The notes under the pieces were generated by a model. The model was given only the letters and a program-made list of their open reading frames with translations. It was not told the DNA's origin and searched no databases. A DNA stretch of 64,000 bases from Halovenus sp037080055 (GTDB taxonomy: Archaea > Halobacteriota > Halobacteria > Halobacteriales > Haloarculaceae), in contig NZ_JBAOJI010000010.1 of the NCBI RefSeq assembly GCF_037080055.1, forward strand, positions 18,928 through 82,927, in the 5' to 3' direction. Shown here one piece after another: positions 44,539 to 53,105 of the stretch (positions within the stretch are counted from its first letter, which is position 1; every line of letters starts with the position of its first letter). Made by a program: the position numbers and the translations under genes.

Positions 44539-44808
44539 CATCTACTCTATGCCATCCATACAACCTATGGGAATCATAGAGTTGATGGAGTGATTAGAGT
44601 TACTGGACTAGATAGAGTGCATACACTCCATGATGTGTATGAACTGTATAGAGTCCATAGAGCTAATAGAGTGCATAGAATGATGAGAACATATAGAGTC
44701 TATGTTATTGGTGGAGTGTATGAACTCCATAGAGCGTATGAACTGTATGAAGTCTATGGAGTTAGTGGGGTATATGCGTTGAATAGCATAGATTAAATGG
44801 ATGGACTG
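44539..44808. repeat. 30-unit unspaced 9-bp tandem array (candidate centromere)
   Basis: The 270 bases divide without a single slip into 30 consecutive 9-mers resembling YATAGAGTS. Examples are CATAGAGTT (44575), GATAGAGTG (44611), TATAGAGTC (44647), CATAGAGCT (44656), AATAGAGTG (44665), TATAGAGTC (44692), TATGAACTC (44719), TATGAAGTC (44746) and GATGGACTG (44800). The stretch is AT-rich compared with its surroundings and lies between parA (minus) and the RdfA-like gene (plus). Unspaced short repeats beside parA resemble the 7-bp heptads bound by the omega RHH protein of pSM19035-type plasmids. Open frames in this stretch are artefacts of the 9-base period. From 44809 to 45254 no gene or clear element is seen except a CTGTGTACAG at 45033. 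Confidence 0.8.
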
Positions 44809-45221
44809 TAAGAGGACGCTATTGTCCGGCGGTTCACCGATTCTCAACGCAGATCACCGACCAGACCTCAAACAGCCCAAACTTCACACTTACAACTGTG
44901 AAGAAAACACAGCCACGGCCAACTTGTCGATCTCCACCTATTGGCCCTCCACCTGGTGTTGTCGACCCGAGGCAGGGGACATGCTCAGTTACCGCAGTGG
45001 AAGGCACGGAGACGGAAGCCCATGCCATACAGGCTGTGTACAGTCCACGCACTCTGCCTGTACAAATGAGCGTATGGCAGGACGAGACAAAACAATTGCG
45101 TGTACATCTGGAAAAGACGAGCGTGTGTGAACCAACCCGGCCTACTCGCCGCTTTCAGCGGCTCTTAGAGGACGGGAACTTAGCGTGGAAGATTGAACAC
45201 CGTGGGACTGTCATCTCGCTG

Positions 45222-45230
45222 TTTTTAACT
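45222..45230 (+). promoter_or_regulatory. TATA-like box of the RdfA-like gene
   Basis: TTTTTAACT lies about 25-33 bases before ATG 45255, giving a leaderless transcript and arguing against longer upstream frames. Confidence 0.5.
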
Positions 45231-45254
45231 TTACACATAGCGAAGACGATCCTA

Positions 45255-45992
45255 ATGACCGATGCCCCTGAAACCCAATCTGACGCTAAATACGATAGTT
45301 CCTGTTGTAAAGTCACACGAATAGCTGCTAAATACGACGTGTTAGACTACGCTGAAACAGCCCCGTGGAACAGTCACAATTACGGCTATCCAACCGAATT
45401 CGACCGGTATCTCGCCGCCAGATACCACGGTGATTCCACAAGCAACCATACCGGCGACAGTCTTCGTGATCTTGACGCACATTTCAACGCGTTAGTCACG
45501 GAAGCTGCCATCACAACTGCTGATGAGCCTTCCAGTCAGCAGGTAGTGAAGTACAGACCTCGTGATGTGTATGAGATTCTCAGCAACAAGCGGGAGGTTG
45601 GAGAGCAAACTAGAAGAGAAATCGCAAGTTCATTAGAGACAATTGGGATTGACACCGACGACCTTCGCGCGGATTACACGTCATACCGGTCGATTCAAAC
45701 TCATTTGAAAGAACACATGGAAGTTGACACGAGCCGGTCACCGACTACGCGAGAGGTCGCCAGAAAAACTCTGCTATCGAAGGTCAACCGGATTGAAGCG
45801 ATTACGCCGCAAATGCTTGCTTCGTTACAGAAGAACGGCAGACTCGCTGATATCGGTGAAGATATAACGGTCCCATCAACCCCTGATGATATGCGGATAA
45901 CTGTTGATGTGACGGTTGAAAACACTAAAACCGGTGATGTTGTGAACGTCGAGAGATTGCTTGCCGATGAAGAACCCGATGAAAAAGACTGA
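45255..45992 (+). CDS. RdfA-like protein (rod-determining factor family)
   Basis: From ATG 45255 the product is 245 residues. The order CKVTRIAAKYDVLDY, W at the end of the first helix region, SLRDLDAHFNALVTEAA, then DVYEILSNKREVGEQTRREI, GIDTDDLRADYTSYRSIQTHL, a helix with KVNRIEAITPQMLASLQKNG and a strand-rich end (MRITVDVTVENTKTGDVV) matches what I recall of the haloarchaeal RdfA family. RdfA is needed for rod cells in Haloferax volcanii. The acidic insert of about 35 residues between the first helices is specific to this copy. It starts 446 bases after the 9-bp array and is followed after 102 bases by the SMC-like gene, a pairing also known for chromosomal relatives. Here it may serve DNA segregation. 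Confidence 0.6.
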   Translation: MTDAPETQSDAKYDSSCCKVTRIAAKYDVLDYAETAPWNSHNYGYPTEFDRYLAARYHGDSTSNHTGDSLRDLDAHFNALVTEAAITTADEPSSQQVVKYRPRDVYEILSNKREVGEQTRREIASSLETIGIDTDDLRADYTSYRSIQTHLKEHMEVDTSRSPTTREVARKTLLSKVNRIEAITPQMLASLQKNGRLADIGEDITVPSTPDDMRITVDVTVENTKTGDVVNVERLLADEEPDEKD

Positions 45993-46094
45993 TCTGGACC
46001 AGCTGTAGAGACGACTACCGTCCGTGTTTGAGCCTAAGACGATTAGTTAGTAGTATCAACGTATTTTTGTCATCCGGTTCTGTACAGTGTACGC

Positions 46095-48293
46095 ATGGCA
46101 ACGACGGATTCTAACTCCAGACTAGGTCTTGATGGAATCGATCCGGCCGACTTGCGAGCGCTCGTCGAAATCAAGTATTTAGGCGGGATTGAAGAAGCTG
46201 AAACAGAGTTTACTCCAGGATTGACTGTGTTATCAGGCGAAAATACGACTGGTCGGACATCATTTCTCAAGTCTCTTACCAGTATTCTCGGCGGGTCGGC
46301 TCCCTCAGTAAATGAGCACTCCGATGAAGGAGCAGGGTCAATCTCTCTTGAAATACAAAATGACGATGACTTACTTGTTGATCTTGAGCAAAAGCATACG
46401 CAGAAGGGGAGTGTAGTCGGTGATTCGCTCTATTCGAATGAAAAAACGGTGGATACGTTCATTTCTCTTCTAGAACGAAATCCAGCGCGTGAAGCTGTTG
46501 AAAATATTGACTCAGAGTCACTCCGTGATTTGTTAATGCAACCGTTGGACGTAGCGGCGATCGAGGCTGAGTTATCAGACCTCAAATCCACTCGGAAAAA
46601 TAAGCGACAGGAACTCGACGACAAAAACCGGCAAATCGGGGGGCTTACTGAGAAAATTGAAGAAAAGACAAAGAAAGAAAATCGGCTTGAGGAGATACAA
46701 TCAGAACTCAGCGATAAGCAAACCAGTTTATCAGACGTTGAGGATGAATTAGAAAGTCACAGCCAGGACCAGCCCGATACCGATCTTGATGAGGAAATCA
46801 GTTCTGTCGAATCTGAAGTCGATGACCTGCAGGCCACAAAGCGAGATATCGTAACGGATATAGATGTGCTTGAAGACTCGATTGAAGCGGTTGAACGCGA
46901 CATCGAGGAGGTTAGAAGCAAGCTGGCGACACACTACAATCAGGAAATTATTACTAAAGACGTTGACTCACTGAACCGGCTACGACGTGTGGATGTAGAT
47001 GCTGAGCCGCCGGTCGAAGAACAAATCCCGTGGAGTGATGTTCCGTCTGCTGCGGAAACCGTCGAAGACATTGAGGCAAAGAGATCTGATCTCGCAGCTC
47101 AGGAAGAGGAGTTTAACTCGCTAATCGATTCGATTAACGAAATCACCGGATTCATTTCAGACGAATTAGAAAACAATCGTGGAAGCACCATTCGAGATGC
47201 AGAAGAACAATACACAGACACGGGAACAGACACCGAGAAAGACTCCGAAACCCAAACTACGTCGGCAGACGAGCTAACCAGCCAACTCACGGCCTCATCA
47301 GACACCGAAGAACGGGAGTGCGTCGTTTGCGGAGCATCAATCACTCAAAAACAGCTGGAACAACGACACGAACACTTGGATTCCGAACTCAAAAGCGCAG
47401 TATCAAAGAAACGCTACAAGATCATTCAACGAATTAATTCGCTTGATGAAGAAATCGAGACCATCACCTCAGATGTTGAACAACTCTACACGCTCAAAAC
47501 TGACCTTGAAGACAAGCAAGCCGAAATTCAACGGTACAAAAGTGAACTTGAAGATAAAAAACCACGACTCAGCGACGTAGAAGACGAACTAGCGGACAAA
47601 CAAGCAGAACTCGACCAGCTCCGTGAGCAAAAAGAAGACGTTGAACAAGAACTGTTTGAACAGCGTGACACAATCCAACGTAAAATCACTGAGCTCGAAC
47701 TTGAGCAGGAAAGAGTAGAGGAAACAATCGCTGAAATAGAGGCAGAAATCGAGGAAGCACAGCAGCTAAAACCCGAAGCTGAGAAGTTAGAAACCGAGAT
47801 TGACGATCTCAGCGACTCTATCAAGAACCAACGTGAGAAAATTGTAAATAGAGAAGACCAGGTGGTTGAGGAATTTAACACGCAGATGGAAAGCTTGGTC
47901 TCAGCACTCGACTACGAAAACATCGACAGAATCTGGCTGGAGGTCAAAAACAGGAGTGAAACTGGATTGCGGGAAGCTGAAGGCTTCAAACTTAACGTCA
48001 TCCGCAACGGACAAAACCGTTCGATCGAGACGTTCTCTGAATCAGAACGTGAAATGATCGGGATGGTCGTCGCGCTCGCCGGATACCTCGCCCACGACCT
48101 CGATGATGAAATCCCGTTTATTCTGATTGACTCCGTCGAAGCCTTCGATAACTCTCGGCTAGAAGCCCTGCTTGAATACTTCGCCGACAAAGGCGTATTC
48201 GTTGTTGCGGCGTTACTCCCTGAGGACGAGCAATCGCTCACTATGGACTACGATCAACAACTGGCCACTGACATCATCACGACCAACAACTGA
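46095..48293 (+). CDS. Archaea-specific SMC-related ATPase (Rad50/Sph-like)
   Basis: The 732-residue protein has an N-terminal P-loop GENTTGRTS (48-56) in which the usual lysine is arginine, as I recall for archaeal SMC-related proteins. Long coiled coils follow (about 155-300 and 415-610), separated by a hinge with a CVVC zinc hook (409-412) and an acidic stretch. The C-terminus carries the ABC signature-like FSESEREMIGM and Walker B FILIDSVEAFDNSRLEALL. Such proteins bridge or organise DNA using ATP. It lies directly downstream of the RdfA-like gene, close to ParA and the tandem array, so a role in element segregation or compaction is likely. Confidence 0.75.
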   Translation: MATTDSNSRLGLDGIDPADLRALVEIKYLGGIEEAETEFTPGLTVLSGENTTGRTSFLKSLTSILGGSAPSVNEHSDEGAGSISLEIQNDDDLLVDLEQKHTQKGSVVGDSLYSNEKTVDTFISLLERNPAREAVENIDSESLRDLLMQPLDVAAIEAELSDLKSTRKNKRQELDDKNRQIGGLTEKIEEKTKKENRLEEIQSELSDKQTSLSDVEDELESHSQDQPDTDLDEEISSVESEVDDLQATKRDIVTDIDVLEDSIEAVERDIEEVRSKLATHYNQEIITKDVDSLNRLRRVDVDAEPPVEEQIPWSDVPSAAETVEDIEAKRSDLAAQEEEFNSLIDSINEITGFISDELENNRGSTIRDAEEQYTDTGTDTEKDSETQTTSADELTSQLTASSDTEERECVVCGASITQKQLEQRHEHLDSELKSAVSKKRYKIIQRINSLDEEIETITSDVEQLYTLKTDLEDKQAEIQRYKSELEDKKPRLSDVEDELADKQAELDQLREQKEDVEQELFEQRDTIQRKITELELEQERVEETIAEIEAEIEEAQQLKPEAEKLETEIDDLSDSIKNQREKIVNREDQVVEEFNTQMESLVSALDYENIDRIWLEVKNRSETGLREAEGFKLNVIRNGQNRSIETFSESEREMIGMVVALAGYLAHDLDDEIPFILIDSVEAFDNSRLEALLEYFADKGVFVVAALLPEDEQSLTMDYDQQLATDIITTNN

Positions 48294-48384
48294 ACTCTCG
48301 GCCTCAGCTTTTGACCGGGCACCAGCGTCAAACCCCTCTCCTTTGCCTTCTACACCAACCCCTCGTTACGGCGTATACACGGTT

Positions 48385-51300
48385 TCACTCCGCGTTTCCA
48401 CTTCCACGATCATGTTCAGAGCCAGTGAACCCGCGGATCGAATCGGCTTTATTTCGAATTGCCTCCAACCCATCTGCTACCACAACTTCATCTCCAGTTT
48501 TACTCTCCGTACTCCCTTGTCGTGTCCGTCCCGCCAACGACTCATCAGCAACTCCAGTCCCACGCTGCGCCGGTACTCGGGTTGCAGCTTGCGGATCTCC
48601 TCCAGCACCGGTTTCATTAGACCGAATATCTGTGTACAACCGCTGCGGAACAACCGAGCCCAGAGACACACCGCCGTCGCCACTGCGTCGGCTTGTTCCG
48701 GTCTCACCATCACCGCATACTCCCGAATTTGCCGTCTCACCGATTTGCTCTTGCACAGTCACAGACGGCCCCAACAACACCGTCGACCGTCGCTCAACCG
48801 TCGGGTGAATCCCCGTCGTCCCGACGCCACACAACGATAACAGTGTCAGTTCAGTCGGGTCTAACTCCTCCGCAGATACAGTTCGACTGCCTGTGTATCC
48901 GTCCGCGTCGTGACTCACACGATCACGATACCAATCTAACAACGTATCTGCTTCCTCACTGATTTGCGACGGCCACCCGCCAGTCACCCACTCCGCCTCA
49001 ATTGTAACCCCAGCGCTGTCTTCACTACCGAGTACACTCGGCCACGACGACGGTGGATTTGCTCGTACACCACCACCGCGGCGACTGGAGGATCTCGAGC
49101 TGCCAGCCACATCAGGACCAACTGTCGTCTCCGGCTGACCTCGCGCTGTACCCGCCGGTGGCGGCCCGGCGTACTCGTCGAACACAGCCATCACACCACC
49201 ATCGCACAGCACTTGTTTGTCGTCGTCACGCCCACCACGACGACTCTCATCGTCCGGTGCGTCGCCACCACGCGAACGATACGACCGGTGTCTCTCGCCG
49301 ACTGCTGAAATTTCGACGCCCGCGGATTCACACCCCAGCACCGGTGCATACACCGGTTCACCGTTCGCAGCGCGGTCAACATCGACAAACCCGCACGACG
49401 CAATCGCATCACGATGCGATTTGAACGGTTTCACCGACAACCCCGTTCGCTCCATTAATTCACTTCGCCGGACCTTTTCTCCAATAGGGACAGCTAACAC
49501 CGCAGACAAGATTTCCGACACAGAGTCTGTGTACTGTGGAAACACGCTTTCGGACGAGAGCGTTGCTAACACGCGTTTCAATTCAACACTCGACACGCGC
49601 CGCTTCCCAGCATCCGCAGCCCGCACGATCCGCTCTAACGCAGCCGTCGCCGCAAACGGTGCCCGACACACAGTGCTTAACACGGACACTGCAGGCCGAC
49701 TCAACACCAACTCTTTCCGTTGCAGCGTCTGCGCCGCCGCCACAGCGAACGCCTGTCGCCCAGCACCACTCTGCACCGTCACCGGCACTGCAAACTCCGG
49801 CGCGTCCTCCTGCACCCGGTCATGCCACGCCTCCACCTCTTCAGTAACCGCCTCATGATACCGTGACGCAGCTTCGCTGCGAATTACCCACATCCCAATC
49901 GCGTCACCAAACGGGTCCACAGCAGATACATCCACATCCGGCGTTGACGACCGCTTCTCATCACGATGCTCAAACAGTTGCCGATACGCCACCGCATCAC
50001 CGTACCGCGACGACACCGAAACGTTGTGAACGATTGTCTCCGCAATCTCGCCGAATCTATCCGTCGAGAAATGCTCGCTGACGCGGATCTCCCGACACAC
50101 ATCAACACCAATTAACTCCAGTAAATCCGCAACGACACCCGCTAACCCGTGTGCAGACTGCATAATATCGCTGCGCTTCTCACGACGAGTTTCCGCGTCC
50201 GATTCAGCACTTGCCTCAGCAATCGCGTCTCGAATCCCATCAGCAACCTCACGCAACCGATCTGCCACGCTCCCCGGGTCCGTCACGACAGCCGACCCAA
50301 TCCACCCCAAACACCGCTCCGACAACATCGTCTGCATCACTCGCTCACGACTCCGAGCACGAACGTCTGCCTCAGCCAAATCAACGTCACTCCGATCATC
50401 AACCGACTCAGACTCACGAACCCGCTCAGCAAGTAATTGCTCTCGCGCATTCGGTAACTCCTCCTCGACGTACTCGTCGATCGCGGCAGACAACCGCTCC
50501 TCAGACAACAACTCCAGCACCCTCGGCGAGCACAACGCTAACGATGTACTCGTCACGACTTGGTACGCTGAATTCCCAGCGACGGACACCGCCACCACGT
50601 TACGATCATCGTCAACGTCAACGACTTTTACAGTCTCAGAATCCCCGGTCGGCAACGCCGATTCGATACACACCACGTTGGGTCCACGTCCTTTGCCTTC
50701 GCTCACCACGCCGTGCAACGCATCCCGGTGCGCAGGCCGCATCCGAAGCACCCGATACGCATCTTCCTCGGTTGAATCGCGTGCTGGCTCCGACGAAACG
50801 AACGCTGGTGCGTATTCATCGGGGTGGCTATCCGTCAACTCACCCTCTTCACCGTTGCTGAGTGAATCGGTGCCGGCTGTAACTGGTTGGGTCGGGTGCT
50901 CAGTCGGGGCTTTTGCGTCACGAGCGCTCGTTTCACGGTTATTGTTAGTTGAAAGTTCGGGGGTGTAAACGCTGGCTTCTGCGGTCGACGCTTGTGAATC
51001 GGTAGCAGTGGTTGTCCTGGATTCAGTGGCAGCGCGGAACGCGTTGTCAAGCGAGGTTTGCCGGCCATATTCGGCATCGAGGATTTCGATGACGCGTTCA
51101 CCGGTCGGGAGAATTGTGGCTTGTCGCTGCCTTTGCGGCCCGGTTTTTTCGATTAGCCCACTGGATTCGAGTGTGGATAGCGCGTTTCTGACCGTTGAGT
51201 TTGCGGCTTCAGTTGCGGCGAATAATTCTGAAAAAAGCCGGGTTCCGGTCGCGGTGTTGGTGAGCGTTCGCAGCACATCAGCCGCGACCGTATCCGGGTC

Positions 51301-52125
51301 AAGGTCTGCAACGGCAGTAGTCACTGCTTGTTCGCTCCGGGGTGTACCGTCGCTGCCAGCAACACCTGGTGGATCAATTTGTAAGTCATCGGTATGATTT
51401 GTTCGCAGGACCGCTTCCGTGACTGGCGAGCATTTGATCGTCACATCGTGCGTAGCTGCCAGAGTGTCGAGGAGGTGGCACAGGTCAACGCGTTGATGCC
51501 GTTTCTGCGAAGTGAATTTGCTGGTGATCGTGGCTTCGATGTAGAGCTTCTGCGCCGGATCGACGGTGTACTGTGTATCCGGCGTTTCCGTACCGGTGCT
51601 GGCGGCGTGGCTTTCGGTGTCGTGGTCTGCAGGGTTGAGGACAGCAAATCGGAGAAGCGTAGCAGCAGTGTCGATATCTGAAGTGCTTGTGCCGCGTGCT
51701 TGGCCGAGCGTACTGACAGCGTCAACGAACCTGTATAAGGCTGGTTGCTGCCCGCGGGCTACGGAGACGCAAAGCGATGCAGGGTTACCGTGCCCGAAAC
51801 TGGGTGTGATGCCGAGTTCGTTGAGATCGCTGTAGAATTCGGTTACAGTGCGGTTCTGAGCGATAGTTCGGATCGCGCGCCCGTACGCCTCGACGATCGC
51901 CGGGTGTGAACACAATTCGTTCCAAACCTCGGTGATGGTGTTTTCACCGGAGAGCGTAAGATGCACATCAGCTTCTGCTGATTCCGGTGAGACTGCTGAG
52001 TCTTCCAACGTGTTGATGTTGGTAGTGTTGAACGTGATTGCGGTGTCGGTGACTGGCGGCGTCAGTTGTTGTGCGTCGGGTTCCGGGATGCCGTTATTGG
52101 TAAATGATAGGCCGTTCCCGGTCAT
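48385..52125 (-). CDS. Large multi-domain DNA-binding protein, possibly RepH-like initiator
   Basis: This is a 1246-residue protein. A winged-helix segment near 285-355 (RLFSELFAATEAANSTVRNA, then LESSGLIEKTG) precedes a Ser/Thr-rich linker. The central part (about 450-800) has RMRPAHRDALHGVV, VVAVSVAGNSAYQVVTSTSL, QSAHGLAGVVADLLELIGVD, SRYGDAVAYRQLFEHRDEKR and DPFGDAIGMW. A second winged helix sits near 925 (RRSELMERTGLSVKPFKSHR). The last 250 residues are Gly/Ser/Asp-rich. The central motifs recall large proteins of haloarchaeal plasmids annotated RepH, but this is from memory. A role as plasmid replication initiator is plausible: a 979-base non-coding region with strong hairpins lies upstream. 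GACTGTGTATC sits 83 bases before the ATG. Confidence 0.5.
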   Translation of the reverse strand: MTGNGLSFTNNGIPEPDAQQLTPPVTDTAITFNTTNINTLEDSAVSPESAEADVHLTLSGENTITEVWNELCSHPAIVEAYGRAIRTIAQNRTVTEFYSDLNELGITPSFGHGNPASLCVSVARGQQPALYRFVDAVSTLGQARGTSTSDIDTAATLLRFAVLNPADHDTESHAASTGTETPDTQYTVDPAQKLYIEATITSKFTSQKRHQRVDLCHLLDTLAATHDVTIKCSPVTEAVLRTNHTDDLQIDPPGVAGSDGTPRSEQAVTTAVADLDPDTVAADVLRTLTNTATGTRLFSELFAATEAANSTVRNALSTLESSGLIEKTGPQRQRQATILPTGERVIEILDAEYGRQTSLDNAFRAATESRTTTATDSQASTAEASVYTPELSTNNNRETSARDAKAPTEHPTQPVTAGTDSLSNGEEGELTDSHPDEYAPAFVSSEPARDSTEEDAYRVLRMRPAHRDALHGVVSEGKGRGPNVVCIESALPTGDSETVKVVDVDDDRNVVAVSVAGNSAYQVVTSTSLALCSPRVLELLSEERLSAAIDEYVEEELPNAREQLLAERVRESESVDDRSDVDLAEADVRARSRERVMQTMLSERCLGWIGSAVVTDPGSVADRLREVADGIRDAIAEASAESDAETRREKRSDIMQSAHGLAGVVADLLELIGVDVCREIRVSEHFSTDRFGEIAETIVHNVSVSSRYGDAVAYRQLFEHRDEKRSSTPDVDVSAVDPFGDAIGMWVIRSEAASRYHEAVTEEVEAWHDRVQEDAPEFAVPVTVQSGAGRQAFAVAAAQTLQRKELVLSRPAVSVLSTVCRAPFAATAALERIVRAADAGKRRVSSVELKRVLATLSSESVFPQYTDSVSEILSAVLAVPIGEKVRRSELMERTGLSVKPFKSHRDAIASCGFVDVDRAANGEPVYAPVLGCESAGVEISAVGERHRSYRSRGGDAPDDESRRGGRDDDKQVLCDGGVMAVFDEYAGPPPAGTARGQPETTVGPDVAGSSRSSSRRGGGVRANPPSSWPSVLGSEDSAGVTIEAEWVTGGWPSQISEEADTLLDWYRDRVSHDADGYTGSRTVSAEELDPTELTLLSLCGVGTTGIHPTVERRSTVLLGPSVTVQEQIGETANSGVCGDGETGTSRRSGDGGVSLGSVVPQRLYTDIRSNETGAGGDPQAATRVPAQRGTGVADESLAGRTRQGSTESKTGDEVVVADGLEAIRNKADSIRGFTGSEHDRGSGNAE

Positions 52126-52207
52126 TGCTCTCCCTCCGTCGAAAAGTGGTGAGGAACGCCGGTCACCGAGGAACAGTTAACACGCGAGGTTTGAGAACGG
52201 TACTGCC

Positions 52208-52218
52208 GACTGTGTATC
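52208..52218. promoter_or_regulatory. GACTGTGTATC site
   Basis: A single arm of the window-wide motif, 83 bases upstream of the ATG at 52125; no close partner arm is seen. Confidence 0.4.
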
Positions 52219-52420
52219 GGCGTTGTGAACCGCTTTGCGGAACTTTTTTGTCCGAAAAGGTATTTGTCTAACATGCCTTCGTAGTGTTCGTGACTCTGGG
52301 CTGCTTCGCGGCTTCACGCCGTGTTCGTTGCTCTGGAGTCTTCGAGCGCTCTGAGGCGTGAGATTGCGTGCGAGGTCGGGAGAACTGGACCGCTCTAACC
52401 GGTTCGGTTCTGTACGATCT

Positions 52421-52682
52421 GTCGTGCGTTTCCGTGGAGATTCCGGTGATCATGATTCGGTGGTTCGGGTCAAACGCCGCGTCATCTCGCTATGGCGGGA
52501 TGACCGAAGCGGAAACGCGCGACGATAGGAGCCCGAAGGTGATGCTTCGGGTTCACCACGCTTGGTGCGCGTGGTGACTCCTTTTGTGCCGCGTGGCAAC
52601 GTAGTTGTCAGTTCTTCGTGCGAGCCTGTCGTCCGCTCTGCACGAGCCGACGCGTACCGGCGAACTGGTGGGAAGCGACAAC
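52421..52682. other. Cluster of strong hairpins (structured RNA or origin region)
   Basis: Several inverted repeats follow one another. GTCGTGCGTTTCCG (52421) pairs with CGGAAACGCGCGAC (52510), 13 of 14, enclosing GTCATC...GATGAC. CCCGAAG/CTTCGGG is at 52532-52551. TCACCACGC/GCGTGGTGA is at 52553-52577. GTTGTC plus AGTTC (52604-52614) pair with GAACT (52662) and GACAAC (52677), enclosing an imperfect CGTGCGAG/CTCTGCACG stem. No convincing gene is seen in 52126-53105. The region precedes a candidate initiator gene, so it may be a replication or transfer origin, or encode a structured RNA. Confidence 0.5.
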
Positions 52683-52973
52683 ACAGGAATCCCGCCGTCT
52701 TGCTGTTTGTCGCTTACCACCACATCAGCGTTTCCACCCCTCATCGTCCGATGTTGAAGGGGTCGGGGAGTGACTGCCTCTGCACTCTAAGCACACAGGC
52801 ATCTACCGCGGAGTCGGTCATACCGAGTGCTATTCTCGGCGTTTGACTACCTATCCTTCATTACCCGCTACGGGTTTATAAAAACTCGGGATAGCACCCG
52901 TGTTCTATGGCGTTCATAGACCGTCTACTCCGCATTCAGTGTATGTACTTCATACAGTCCAGACACTCTGTCA

Positions 52974-53000
52974 GGAACCCACCGCAAGCCGTGGGTTTCC
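52974..53000. repeat. AACCCACC-GCAAG-CCGTGGGTT hairpin
   Basis: GGAACCCAC and GTGGGTTTCC form a near-perfect stem with an 8-base loop. Similar GGAAACCCAC motifs lie at 42488 and 63345, the latter just upstream of tnpB, so this may be a solo end of an IS200/IS605-type element. Confidence 0.4.
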
Positions 53001-53105
53001 GCCTCGAAAATCTATAAGTTTGAGATCAACTCACCACAGCGCTGCAACAGCGAAACGAGAAAACTCGGGTTTAATTCCGCTGAGGAGATACTTGCGATCA
53101 CGACC

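Noticed and set aside
44539..44808. CRISPR array
   Set aside because: Units are 9 bases and contiguous, without spacers.
44335..44847. Open frames on both strands through the 9-bp array, with repetitive Tyr/Val/His/Arg or Ile/Ser/Met peptides
   Set aside because: The periodic peptides simply reflect the 9-base repeat, which keeps all frames open. No promoter or plausible protein composition is present.
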